Positions 1 through 7,917 of a DNA stretch of 42,361 bases are shown piece after piece. The notes beneath the pieces are model-generated. The model ran no database searches and was not told the DNA's origin. It was given only the letters and a program-made list of their open reading frames with translations. Location: contig MAGS01000030.1 in the NCBI GenBank assembly GCA_001717005.1, forward strand, positions 46,517 to 88,877. The letters run 5' to 3'. The first letter of the stretch is position 1, and every line of letters starts with the position of its first letter. The position numbers and the translations under genes were made by a program. The stretch is from Candidatus Methanomethylicus mesodigestus. Its GTDB lineage: Archaea > Thermoproteota > Methanomethylicia > Methanomethylicales > Methanomethylicaceae.

Positions 1-1
1 A

Positions 2-184
2 TCCATGGGAGGGGATAGTACAACATGGGACAGGAAGCAGCAGAGATGCACGTCGATGCGTGCTCAGGGCTTGGGCTGGTTAACAGGGGAGAGGGCAGCT
101 CTGAAGGTAGAGGATTGCCGGGCAATTAAGGAATGCTACGATGCGATCTTGGACGCATTATTTAAAAGTATAGCGCTGGTTTAG
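2..184 (+). CDS. possible C-terminal end of a gene entering from the left
   Basis: One plus-strand frame is open from the first bases of the window to a TAG at 182-184, about 60 codons. The other two plus frames close early (frame 1 after a few codons, frame 3 near position 99). The last residues (KVEDCRAIKECYDAILDAL) look like an amphipathic helix, so this may be the tail of an upstream gene, or a spurious open frame. I do not recognise it. No conserved motif is visible and codon use is not decisive. A TATA-like ATTTAAAAG at about 159-167 lies inside its end and could belong to the next gene. Confidence 0.25.
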   Translation, partial: SMGGDSTTWDRKQQRCTSMRAQGLGWLTGERAALKVEDCRAIKECYDAILDALFKSIALV

Positions 185-251
185 CTTAATTATCAATCTA
201 CATATCCATGAGGTAAATTCAAGTAGAGGTACATTTACCCAAATATAACTT

Positions 252-1157
252 ATGGGGTGTCGTGCATTGAAAGAAGCGTTTTATGTGGACAATGCGTCAA
301 AATCGTTTGCAGGGTTCCAGACCGAATTTTCCGAGGCAGACTTCGTTCTCTTCGGAGTGCCGTTTGACAGCACGTCCAGTTTCAGACCGGGCTCAAGATT
401 TGCGCCCAATGCGCTGAGGCAGCTCTCGTCGAACCTTGAGACTTGGTCCTGGAGGACCGGGATGGATTTTGAGGACATTAAGATGCACGATCTGGGCGAT
501 CTTGCGGTAGTCCATGGCGATTCGGCAGAGACGGTAAGGAGGGTCAGCGAGACGGTCGAGGACATCGTCGCAACGAGGAAGATACCAGTGATGGTTGGAG
601 GGGAGCACTTGGTCTCGCTTGGGGCCGTGAAGGCGATAAAGGACGTAACGGTCGTCTCATTCGATGCCCACTTCGACATGCGGGACGAGTACCTGTCCAA
701 CAGGCTCTCGCATGCGTGCGTGATGAGGAGGTCGCTTGAGGCGATAACTTCAGGAAAGGTCATCCTTGCAGGGGTGAGGGCGACGTATGGCGAAGAGGTC
801 GAGATGGTAAGAAAGAAGGGGATAGACTACATCAGTGCCCTTGAGATGCTAAGGTCCGATGCAAGCACATCGGCCAGATGGATGAAGAAGCGGCTTGAGG
901 GGGCCAAGAAGATATACATATCGATAGACATAGACGTCCTCGATCCATGCTATGCGCCAGGGATAGGCAATCCGGAGCCCGAAGGCATCTCGCCGACCTA
1001 CATTCTGGACATGCTCAACGACGTTGTAGATGACAGGGTCGTAGGATTTGATCTTGTTGAAGTCTCCCCTCCCTACGACAACGGGAACACGGCGGCGGTG
1101 GCTTCAAAGATAATATTCGAGCTGTGCTCGATGATAAAGCTGGCAAGGAAAGGATAG
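252..1157 (+). CDS. speB: agmatinase (ureohydrolase family)
   Basis: This arginase/agmatinase-family enzyme probably hydrolyses agmatine to putrescine and urea in the cytoplasm. The dimanganese site motifs are present in order: GGEH (about residue 117), the DAHFD motif (about 139-143) and DIDVLDPCYAPG (about 226-237). The SFRPGSRFAPNAL segment near residue 42 is typical of agmatinases and differs from arginases. The length of 301 aa is normal for the family. The ATG at 252 follows an A/T-rich AAATATAAC stretch and has no clear Shine-Dalgarno sequence. A TTG five codons later is an alternative start. It stands alone, and the next gene (rpoP) converges on it. Family-level substrate choice is known, but the exact substrate is inferred. 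Confidence 0.88.
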   Translation: MGCRALKEAFYVDNASKSFAGFQTEFSEADFVLFGVPFDSTSSFRPGSRFAPNALRQLSSNLETWSWRTGMDFEDIKMHDLGDLAVVHGDSAETVRRVSETVEDIVATRKIPVMVGGEHLVSLGAVKAIKDVTVVSFDAHFDMRDEYLSNRLSHACVMRRSLEAITSGKVILAGVRATYGEEVEMVRKKGIDYISALEMLRSDASTSARWMKKRLEGAKKIYISIDIDVLDPCYAPGIGNPEPEGISPTYILDMLNDVVDDRVVGFDLVEVSPPYDNGNTAAVASKIIFELCSMIKLARKG

Positions 1158-1178
1158 CCGGCATTCTTAAAAAATGGA

Positions 1179-1334
1179 TTACTTGGATTGCACGACCCGT
1201 ACGATTTGGGACCGCGCCTTGTAGAGGATCCTGTGCCCGCATGCAGGACAACGGATTCCAGGAAGACCGCTAAGGTCGCCGCTCTCGATGACCTTGCCGC
1301 ATTTTTCACATAAGTACTGTGTCAACGTGGCCAC
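1179..1334 (-). CDS. rpoP: DNA-directed RNA polymerase subunit P (Rpo12), small zinc-ribbon protein
   Basis: The ORF track misses this gene because it is only 51 residues. Read on the minus strand from the GTG at 1334, it gives a zinc-ribbon protein with YLCEKCGKVI and then GIRCPACGHRILYKARS, ending VRVVQSK. That is the hallmark of archaeal Rpo12/RpoP: a CxxC...CxxCG zinc site followed by RILYKAR. A TATA-like TTTTAAA lies about 25 nt upstream (plus positions about 1357-1364), which suits a nearly leaderless GTG start. A TTG at 1325 is an alternative start. The protein is a structural subunit of RNA polymerase. The neighbouring ribosomal protein gene often found beside it (L37ae) is not visible here. 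Confidence 0.9.
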   Translation of the reverse strand: MATLTQYLCEKCGKVIESGDLSGLPGIRCPACGHRILYKARSQIVRVVQSK

Positions 1335-1390
1335 CGATAGCCTACAATTGATACAGGTTTAAAAGCCTTTGTATGGCAATGGCAGTGGCC

Positions 1391-2287
1391 TTACTCGGAA
1401 GGGGCAGCATCCTTCTTTGTTCGTCGCCTTGCCCTGCTCGGGGGGGCGGCATCTTGGTCCCAGATCAGATAGTTGCGGATCGAAGGGAACTCGATGCCGT
1501 TCTGGTCAAACTCTTTCTTGGCAGCGGCCATGATGTCTCGAGACATCGAGAATGCAGTCGGCTGGTCCTTAGCCCGGCTGAGGAGCCGCAGCTTGACGCC
1601 TGTCGTGTCGAAGTCCATTATGACGGCATTTGGGAGGTCCCCTGTCGGGAAGCAGGCGGGATGCTTCTTTGCGATATCGACCAAGATTGCCATGGCCTTG
1701 TCGGCGTCGGACTTGTAGGAGATCGTTATCATAATGGGGACCAGGACCGATGGATCGACAGTGGTGTAATTTATGATGACCTCGGACTGCATCAGCGAGT
1801 TGGGCACCATAAGCCGGCGGTTGTCCCAGGTCCGCAGGACGGTGTACGTGAGGCGTATGTCCTCGACGAAGCAGAAATCATTTTTGAACGTCACGGCATC
1901 GTTGATCTTGAAGGGCTGCGACAAGGAGATCGTTATCCCGGAGATTATGTTTGAGAGCGTTGATTGCGCAGCCATGCCCAGCACTATCGACGCGAACCCG
2001 GCCGCCACGAATATGGATGCGACTGCGGTGCCCAGATTTGGAAAGACTGAGAAGACTGTAATTGAAACGCCTATGACTACAACGGTCGCCAGAATCAGGC
2101 GCCGCAGTACAACGTATATGGTCTGCAATGAAGGGGACTTCTCAGAGATCCGCTTCAGCCGGCGGTTCAGTAATGCGTTCATGACATACATGACTAGGAA
2201 GGTCGCTCCAAGGCCTATCGAGAGGGCCACTATCTGCCAGAAGAACGTCTCGAAGTACGATATGATCTCAAGGATGATGTCGACCAT
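1391..2287 (-). CDS. small-conductance mechanosensitive channel, MscS family
   Basis: This is a membrane channel that releases solutes under osmotic downshock. Three hydrophobic segments are visible at about residues 12-38, 62-84 and 88-120. The last is the pore-lining helix, Gly/Ala-rich (VAAGFASIVLGMAAQSTLSNI), followed by the family's QPFKINDAV beta-domain entry and the PNSLM motif (about 163-167). The mixed alpha/beta C-terminal domain and the basic tail (RARRRTKKD) follow. The 298 aa length is typical of short MscS proteins. The gene appears to be a single transcription unit, convergent with rpoP and divergent from the 2.3-2.8 kb gap. The large plus-strand ORFs over it are antisense shadows. 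Confidence 0.9.
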   Translation of the reverse strand: MVDIILEIISYFETFFWQIVALSIGLGATFLVMYVMNALLNRRLKRISEKSPSLQTIYVVLRRLILATVVVIGVSITVFSVFPNLGTAVASIFVAAGFASIVLGMAAQSTLSNIISGITISLSQPFKINDAVTFKNDFCFVEDIRLTYTVLRTWDNRRLMVPNSLMQSEVIINYTTVDPSVLVPIMITISYKSDADKAMAILVDIAKKHPACFPTGDLPNAVIMDFDTTGVKLRLLSRAKDQPTAFSMSRDIMAAAKKEFDQNGIEFPSIRNYLIWDQDAAPPSRARRRTKKDAAPSE

Positions 2288-2818
2288 TATTATGCGCCAA
2301 CCTTAACAAGGCGTGCAGATGTCAGGCCGCAGCTTCAGGAGCGGACTTACAGCCAGCACCACATATGCGCGACGGCATCATGAAGTATAACAAAAACAGA
2401 TATATAAACAATACAGGAAGAGGGGTTGTTGGGTTGGCGCATGAAGACGGCCCAGTCCGTTGGCGAGCCAAAGGACGAGCCGCAGACGAGCCAGTCAGCC
2501 AGATGATCGGGGACACATGGACTGCGAGAGGATCGAGAGCCGATCGTCTCGCCAATAGCAAAAGGATGGGGGTTTCTTATGCCTTCGCTAGTTGCGGCGC
2601 CTAAAGAAGGGAGATGTTTGCGTTTACATTAAACGTATTAGCAGGGGGCAAGCAATGGTTTGGCTGGAGCGGCAGAGGGATAGCTAAATATGGATGAGGA
2701 CAGCTATGACAGGGAAGAATTGAGTGCCAAAACGCATACCATGGCATTCGCCACCTGCAGAAGAGCAGGAGGTTCATGGTCAGCGTATCGGAAAAGAGAT
2801 CGAGTGTAAGGGGAAGGG
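2288..2818. other. 530-bp gap without a convincing protein gene; possible ncRNA
   Basis: No protein in any frame here looks real. The track ORFs at 2322-2561 and 2365-2604 have low-complexity Arg/Ala-rich translations and no motif. A strong TATA-like ATATATAAAC lies at about 2399-2408. It is followed by GC-rich sequence with repeated GACGAGCC/GCGAGCC units (2463-2493) and local complementarity (GATCG...CGATC around 2531-2546), so an uncharacterised structured RNA is possible. A second AT box (CTAAATATGG, about 2685-2694) precedes a 39-codon ORF starting at ATG 2691 and may be a promoter for the downstream operon. I recognise no known RNA family. Confidence 0.4.
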
Positions 2819-4468
2819 GTGGAAAGAGAGTTGCGCGTGATTAATTTTGCATTTCTTCAGAGAAAGGATGGTACGAAGAAAGCCTTGCCACCCGAGGCGG
2901 GCGATGCATTGGTCCTTCTGCAGGCATTCGATGTCCTGGGCAAGAAGTGGAGAAGCGTCTTTAGGCTCTTTCTGGAAGACAAGAGCAAGATCGAGTTCGT
3001 TTACAAGATGTATTACCCGATCTACCTAATACGGGAGGGGGACGCGGTTGTAGCTGTGGACGCGATGATGCTACACAGCTACAGGGTGAGCGAATATTTA
3101 GGGGGAAGCGAGGATTACCAACTTTATGCATTGAAGGCATATGAACTCCCGCTCATCGGCGACGGCAAATGCATGAGCCTCTCGGAGTGGAATGTTGCGG
3201 CATACGACATGGAGATCAAGGACGGGTTGGCGCTCTGGCCTGCTTTGGATGAGGGCAAGGCCAAGAATGTTGCCGACGGGCTGTATAACATTTACCTCAA
3301 GACGAAGAATTCGGCTTTGAACATACGTAAGACGATTGATGAGATGGAGAGGAAGTATAAGGCAGAAACAGAGCCCCTTGCCAGCGAATACGGGCAGCTC
3401 CAGAAAGAGTATGAGGAGAAGATTGCGCAGAAGAACCAAGAGATAGAGAACCTTGTGGCCAATGTCGAGAGGTCAGTCATAAAGGAATTCAGGACGGAAT
3501 TGGAGAAGAAGATGGACAGCCTCAAGAATGAGCGCGACTTCATTGAACGGACGCTCAAGGACATAAGGTCAAATGCAACGGAGATAGAGAAGGCAATCGG
3601 CAAGGCTTATGATGAGAGGGAGCAGGCCAAGAACGAGATAACAAGACTTGAGAACGCCATCGTGTCCTTGAGTTCGAAGAAGGAGAAGATAGAGAACGAC
3701 ACGGTGAAGCTCCTTGAGATTAAAGATGTGGTCATGGAAAAGGAAGAGATGAAGAAAAAGAAGGAGATGCTGGCAGAGCGCGTCTTTGCACTAATCGAAG
3801 AGATCTCTGAACTCAAGGAGAAGCAATCAAAAATTAACAAAAAAATCAGGTTGTTCGAGGTTGACCTTGGCAAGATCGTTGAGAAGGAGAAACTTCTGCC
3901 GTCCAACGAAGACCTTGAGCGCAAGAAGATCGAAGAGTGCTTCCTGAAGAGACGGGAGTTCGTGATCAAAGAGCTTGACGACCTGATAGCAAAGAAGGAG
4001 CGGGCACTCCTTGAGATCAAGACGAAGATGAACGAGAAGAGGATGGCCTATGTGAGGCAGAAGGCGCTACTCGAGGACGTCTACAAGAAGGCAGAAGAAG
4101 AGCTGAGCAAGTACAGGGAGCTGTTCATGAAGGCGGACTCTGTCCAAGGAGACCTCGAGGTAATCTACGTGCCGTTCTACCTCGTTTCAAGGGATCAGAA
4201 GATGAGCATCATAGAGCCGCCCATCATACTCAAGGAGAACGGGAAAGAAGAGTGGTGCGATAAAATCAATGTAACGGACCAAGTGGTAAGCTACATCGAG
4301 GGGAACTGGGACAACATCGCGGTGATCCTATTCGAATCGAGAGAGCTATTTGACATACTGAATTCGAAGAACAGGGACAGGCTGAAAAGCGGAATCGCTG
4401 TCCTGAGAAGGCTTGGTGCGGTCAACAAGGTTCAGCTTTCAATAATAACTAATGGTGGGCTGAGTTGA
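2819..4468 (+). CDS. large coiled-coil protein of unknown function
   Basis: I do not recognise this 549-residue protein. It has a globular N-terminal part (about 1-160). A very charged, heptad-rich coiled coil follows at about 165-455 (repeated E/K with DEMERKYKAE, AIGKAYDERE and similar). A globular C-terminal part (about 465-549) includes VIYVPFYLVSRDQKMSI and a short alpha/beta end. No signal peptide or membrane segment is seen. It starts at a GTG preceded by a purine-rich GGGGAAGGGG stretch, and a second GTG five codons downstream is possible. The stop overlaps the TTG start of the glycosyltransferase (TTGA), so the two are probably translationally coupled. A structural or scaffolding role is possible but is only inference. 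Confidence 0.75.
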   Translation: MERELRVINFAFLQRKDGTKKALPPEAGDALVLLQAFDVLGKKWRSVFRLFLEDKSKIEFVYKMYYPIYLIREGDAVVAVDAMMLHSYRVSEYLGGSEDYQLYALKAYELPLIGDGKCMSLSEWNVAAYDMEIKDGLALWPALDEGKAKNVADGLYNIYLKTKNSALNIRKTIDEMERKYKAETEPLASEYGQLQKEYEEKIAQKNQEIENLVANVERSVIKEFRTELEKKMDSLKNERDFIERTLKDIRSNATEIEKAIGKAYDEREQAKNEITRLENAIVSLSSKKEKIENDTVKLLEIKDVVMEKEEMKKKKEMLAERVFALIEEISELKEKQSKINKKIRLFEVDLGKIVEKEKLLPSNEDLERKKIEECFLKRREFVIKELDDLIAKKERALLEIKTKMNEKRMAYVRQKALLEDVYKKAEEELSKYRELFMKADSVQGDLEVIYVPFYLVSRDQKMSIIEPPIILKENGKEEWCDKINVTDQVVSYIEGNWDNIAVILFESRELFDILNSKNRDRLKSGIAVLRRLGAVNKVQLSIITNGGLS

Positions 4469-5715
4469 AGATCCTCTATGTGAGTCAATCGTTTTACCCC
4501 AGCACCGGCGGGGTTTCATACTACCTCATATGGCTGGGCCGCAGGCTGAAGCAGCTCGGTCACACCCCCGTATTCGTGAATCTTAAGACCAAGGGGAATT
4601 CGGACACAGTAGTGGAGGGGATGAATGTGTACCGGGTGCCTAGAGATGGAGCCATGGACAGCATCGCCATGTCAGGGTACTCGAAGTACAAGGAGTTGGT
4701 TCTGAAGATATTTCACGGGAAGGATCCCGCACTGGACAAGTTCTATAACAAACACCTCTATGGGTATGAGGGGTATGTCAAGGTAAACGAGAAATTTGCA
4801 GAGAGGGTGAAGGAGGTGGCAGACATCTCAAAGCCCGATATCATCCATGTTCATGACTTTCAGCTCCTTCCCCTCGGGGGAATGCTGAAGGGATTAGGCT
4901 TGCCGATGCCGTTCACGTGGCATATACCATTTACGGAGGATGCCCACCAGAGCTGGAGAGAGCTGATAGTAAAGAACCTGAACGAGTATTCGAAGGTAGT
5001 ATTTTCAACGAAGCCCTACATAAACGCGGCATTGAAATCAGGCATCGCCTGGAGCAAGCCCTGCTGCATACCCCCATTCATCGACGTGGAGGAGCCGAAG
5101 CGATCATTCAGGAAAAGCTATGGCATACAGAAGAACGTCAAGGTCATACTCTGCGTGGCAAGAATTGATAAGCTAAAGGGACAGAGCGTCTTGCTTGATG
5201 CTGCCGCGCGATTAAAGTCGAACTACAGGATCATCTTCATAGGGAATGGGTCCGTAACCAAGGAGTTCCTCAAGATCAAGGAGAAGGAGGATTACGAGAG
5301 AGAGCTGAAGTCGAAGGTTGATGATTATAACCTCAAAGAGAAGGTATTATTCACAGGCGCGATAGACAGAGACTCCCTCATGAGTGCCTACAAGGAATGC
5401 GATCTCGTGGTTCTTCCTTCCCACCAAGAGGGATTCGGTCTGGCAATCACAGAGGCCATGGCATTTGGGAAACCGGTCATTGGAAGCGCGGTCGGGGGCA
5501 TACCTACACAGATCTGGCCGGGCGTCAATGGATATATTGTAAAGCCGAATGATCCAGGGGCGATGGCAGAAGCCATAGATTACATCCTCTCTAACGTTGG
5601 GAGGTCACGAGAGATGGGGGAGAACGGCAAGAAGATATATCAGACCAACTTCTCAACAGAGAGGGGAGTCCAGGACCACCTGGCCCTCTATCGGGAAGTG
5701 CTGACAGGGGCATAG
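4465..5715 (+). CDS. glycosyltransferase family 4 (GT-B fold)
   Basis: This retaining glycosyltransferase moves a sugar from a nucleotide-sugar donor to an unknown acceptor. The N-terminal Rossmann domain begins KILYVSQSFYPSTGGVSYYL with the glycine-rich donor/acceptor loop, and HVHDFQLLPLG is at about 131-141. The C-terminal domain carries VARIDKLKGQ (about 231-240) and the catalytic E-x7-E region HQEGFGLAITEAMAFGKP (about 320-337), followed by SAVGGIPTQI. The length of 416 aa is normal. TTG is chosen as start because it overlaps the upstream stop and leads directly into the conserved first strand. It is followed by a HAD phosphatase and HMG-CoA reductase, so a glycolipid or a compatible-solute product is possible. 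The acceptor cannot be read from the sequence. Confidence 0.88.
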   Translation: MKILYVSQSFYPSTGGVSYYLIWLGRRLKQLGHTPVFVNLKTKGNSDTVVEGMNVYRVPRDGAMDSIAMSGYSKYKELVLKIFHGKDPALDKFYNKHLYGYEGYVKVNEKFAERVKEVADISKPDIIHVHDFQLLPLGGMLKGLGLPMPFTWHIPFTEDAHQSWRELIVKNLNEYSKVVFSTKPYINAALKSGIAWSKPCCIPPFIDVEEPKRSFRKSYGIQKNVKVILCVARIDKLKGQSVLLDAAARLKSNYRIIFIGNGSVTKEFLKIKEKEDYERELKSKVDDYNLKEKVLFTGAIDRDSLMSAYKECDLVVLPSHQEGFGLAITEAMAFGKPVIGSAVGGIPTQIWPGVNGYIVKPNDPGAMAEAIDYILSNVGRSREMGENGKKIYQTNFSTERGVQDHLALYREVLTGA

Positions 5716-5734
5716 ACAACGGGGATTGTTTTTG

Positions 5735-6421
5735 ATGAGAATAAATGTCGACACGGTAGCCATGGACTACGATAGGACCATAGCCGACGAGAGCAAGGGA
5801 TTCATCATTAGCGACGAGGTCAAGCAGGAGCTCATGCGGTTCAGCCATTTTAAGCGCATGCTCGCGACAGGCAGGAGGTTTGAGGACATCCCGGACAGGG
5901 ACGTGCTGAAAGTTTTTGACGTCATATTAAGTGAGAATGGCACAATAATGAACAGCGACGGGGGAAAGAGGAAGGAGGTCATGGTCAAGAGCGAGGGATG
6001 GGCGAGGATAAGGTCAGAGATCACGGGCATAATGAACAGGAGCGGGATGAGGGTTTATACAGGCGAGGTTGTGCTTGCAGGTTACAAGGATGACGCACCG
6101 GAGCTGGCCAACAAGATAAGGGCAGCAGGCCTAAACGAAGAGGTGGAGCTCGAGTTCAATAAGGAAGGGCTCCTAATAATGCCAAAGGGCTGGAACAAGG
6201 GCAGAGGGGTCAGAGAGGTGATGAGGAGGCTGGGATGCACCAGGCTCCTTGGAATCGGCGATGACCTTAACGATTTGTCGCTTCTCAGGGCGGCAGAGAT
6301 CGGGGTCGCCGTGAAGAACGCCGTTCCCGAACTCAAGATGATTGCAGACATAATCTGCGAGAAGGAGAACGGCTACGGCGTAATAGAGGTATTGAGGCTC
6401 ATAGAAGGGTACAAAGAATGA
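5735..6421 (+). CDS. HAD-superfamily phosphatase, archaeal phosphoglycolate phosphatase / Cof type
   Basis: This cytoplasmic Mg-dependent phosphatase shows HAD motif I as DYDRTIAD (nucleophile and acid/base Asp) near the N-terminus, a Lys in the KGWNKGRGV region, and motif IV GIGDDLNDLSLL (about residues 183-194 from this start). The layout, with the cap inserted between motifs II and III, fits archaeal phosphoglycolate phosphatases and sugar phosphatases. The track starts at TTG 5726, but ATG 5735 sits about 10 nt after GGGG and is preferred. The last codons overlap the HMG-CoA reductase start (ATGA). The substrate may be phosphoglycolate. Beside a glycosyltransferase, a sugar-phosphate intermediate is an alternative. 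Confidence 0.8.
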   Translation: MRINVDTVAMDYDRTIADESKGFIISDEVKQELMRFSHFKRMLATGRRFEDIPDRDVLKVFDVILSENGTIMNSDGGKRKEVMVKSEGWARIRSEITGIMNRSGMRVYTGEVVLAGYKDDAPELANKIRAAGLNEEVELEFNKEGLLIMPKGWNKGRGVREVMRRLGCTRLLGIGDDLNDLSLLRAAEIGVAVKNAVPELKMIADIICEKENGYGVIEVLRLIEGYKE

Positions 6422-7659
6422 CCGGCTCGCAACTACCTGGATTTTATAAGCGAGGATTGGATGAGCGGCGCATGCTGCTCAAGGAGGCGGCAGGCATCTC
6501 CAACGACGATCTCAAGGCGCTTGCTGAGGGGCTTACGCTGGCATCGGCAAACCTGATGGTCGAGAACGCGATCGGCACAATGCAGGTCCCCTTGGGCGTG
6601 GCAACTAACTTCAAGATAAACGGAAGGGAACTCCTGATCCCGATGGCGACTGAAGAGGCGTCGGTTATTGCTGCAGCGAGCTATGCTGCAAAGCTCGCGC
6701 TCCCCACCGGATTCACGGCGACAAGCACCAGGCCGGTCATGAGGGGTCAGATGCAGCTGGTCGATGTCGAGGACGCATCGGCAGGGAAGTCCCGGATTGA
6801 GGCGGAGAAGGATAGGCTGATTGCCGAGGCGAACAAGCTTGCGGGGCTGCTACCGTCGCTTGGGGGCGGCGTGATTGACCTAAAAGCAAGGGTTCTCGAG
6901 GCAGGGGAAGAGATGCTTATTGTCGAATTCTTTATCGACTGCAGGGACGCGATGGGAGCGAATACGATAGACACGGTGGTCGAAGGCATGACCGCCGAGA
7001 TCGAGTCGATAGTCAAGGGAAGGGCGCTCCTGCGAATCCTCTCCAACCTAGCGACCGAGCGGCTCGCGAAGGCGACCGTAACTTACAAAAAGGAGAGCAT
7101 AGGCGGCGAAAGGGTTGTTGACGGAATAATCCGCGCATATAGATTTGCTGCCGCTGACCCTTACCGCGCAGCGACCAACAACAAGGGCATCATGAACGGG
7201 ATAACTGCGCTGGTGCTCGCCACGGGCAACGACACGAGGGCGGTTGAGGCGGGGGCGCACGCATATGCCGCGGTGGGGAAGGGATACACATCGCTCTCGA
7301 AGTGGAGCAGAGATGCCGAGGGTAACCTTCACGGGGAGCTGGAACTTCCCATGGCGGTTGGCACGATAGGAGGGGCGACGAAGACGCACCCCACATCGCA
7401 ATTCGCGCTCAAGCTGATGGGAATCAAGAGTGCGAGGGAGCTTGCGGAGACGATGGCCGCTCTAGGGCTTGCTCAGAACTTTGCTGCCCTCAGGGCGCTG
7501 GTGACTGAGGGGATTCAGAAAGGGCACATGCAGCTGCACGCGCGGAACGTTGCAGCCATGGCAGGAGCCACTGGGCCTGAGGCTGAGAGGATTGCCGATG
7601 TTCTTGCGAAGGAAGGGAATTTCAGCATTGCGAGGGCAAAGGAGCTGCTGGGCAGATAA
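6418..7659 (+). CDS. hmgA: hydroxymethylglutaryl-CoA reductase, class II type
   Basis: This enzyme reduces HMG-CoA to mevalonate, the committed step to archaeal isoprenoid lipids. Class II signatures are clear: the start LPGFYKRGLDERRMLL, ENAIGTMQVPLGVATNF (about 50-66), INGRELLIPMATEEASV with the catalytic Glu, DAMGANTIDTVVEG (about 178-191), and the C-terminal catalytic His region KGHMQLHARN (about 363-372). The length of 413 aa fits class II, which in bacteria works oxidatively or reductively with NAD(H). Class I is the more common archaeal form, so class II implies transfer or an ancient alternative. The ATG overlaps the HAD gene's stop by 4 nt, so the gene belongs to that operon. Confidence 0.92.
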   Translation: MTGSQLPGFYKRGLDERRMLLKEAAGISNDDLKALAEGLTLASANLMVENAIGTMQVPLGVATNFKINGRELLIPMATEEASVIAAASYAAKLALPTGFTATSTRPVMRGQMQLVDVEDASAGKSRIEAEKDRLIAEANKLAGLLPSLGGGVIDLKARVLEAGEEMLIVEFFIDCRDAMGANTIDTVVEGMTAEIESIVKGRALLRILSNLATERLAKATVTYKKESIGGERVVDGIIRAYRFAAADPYRAATNNKGIMNGITALVLATGNDTRAVEAGAHAYAAVGKGYTSLSKWSRDAEGNLHGELELPMAVGTIGGATKTHPTSQFALKLMGIKSARELAETMAALGLAQNFAALRALVTEGIQKGHMQLHARNVAAMAGATGPEAERIADVLAKEGNFSIARAKELLGR

Positions 7660-7665
7660 CAGAGG

Positions 7666-7860
7666 CTAACGTTCAACGATCGAGATTGCCTGGACCGGAC
7701 ACGAGGAGACGGCAGCGTCGAGGTCGCAGGTTGCATCCTCCTTGATGACGTGAGATTTGCCTTCAGGGAGGAGCTCGAACACCTCAGGGCACAATGCGAC
7801 GCAGTTTCCGCACCCGATGCAGAGGTCTTGATCTACACGAGGGATCCTCAATGGAAACAC
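7666..7860 (-). CDS. single-cluster [4Fe-4S] ferredoxin
   Basis: This small electron carrier has 64 residues. Cysteines lie at 14, 17 and 20 with Cys24-Pro (CIGCGNCVALCP), then Cys45 and Cys54-Pro. This is the pattern of archaeal monocluster ferredoxins of the Thermococcus type: three N-terminal ligands, one C-terminal ligand, and an extra Cys pair that can form a disulfide. The second ligand is Cys rather than the Asp seen in Pyrococcus. The track start is GTG 7860. A TTG at 7851 has AGGTG six nt upstream and may be the real start. The gene converges on HMG-CoA reductase and is divergent from the HD gene across an AT-rich promoter region. Confidence 0.9.
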   Translation of the reverse strand: MFPLRIPRVDQDLCIGCGNCVALCPEVFELLPEGKSHVIKEDATCDLDAAVSSCPVQAISIVER

Positions 7861-7867
7861 CTAGGTC

Positions 7868-7905
7868 AGAAGAGCGGATTAGGTTTTTAAGCATTTATAT
7901 CAAAC
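7868..7905. promoter_or_regulatory. divergent AT-rich promoter region (ferredoxin / HD protein)
   Basis: The short space between the divergent ferredoxin and HD-hydrolase genes holds TTTTTAAGCATTTATATCAA. Read on the plus strand, TTTATATC lies about 24 nt before the HD start codon. Read on the minus strand, ATATAAATGCTTAAAAA lies a similar distance before the ferredoxin start. Both look like archaeal TATA boxes for leaderless or short-leader transcripts. Confidence 0.55.
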
Positions 7906-7917
7906 ATAACGCAGTGC

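Noticed and set aside
1373-1954. 193-aa plus-strand ORF
   Set aside because: Antisense to the MscS gene, which has clear family motifs; the translation shows no domain.
2365-2604. 79-aa ORF in the 2.3-2.8 kb gap as a protein gene
   Set aside because: Arg/Ala-rich translation without motif or ribosome-binding site; more likely non-coding sequence.
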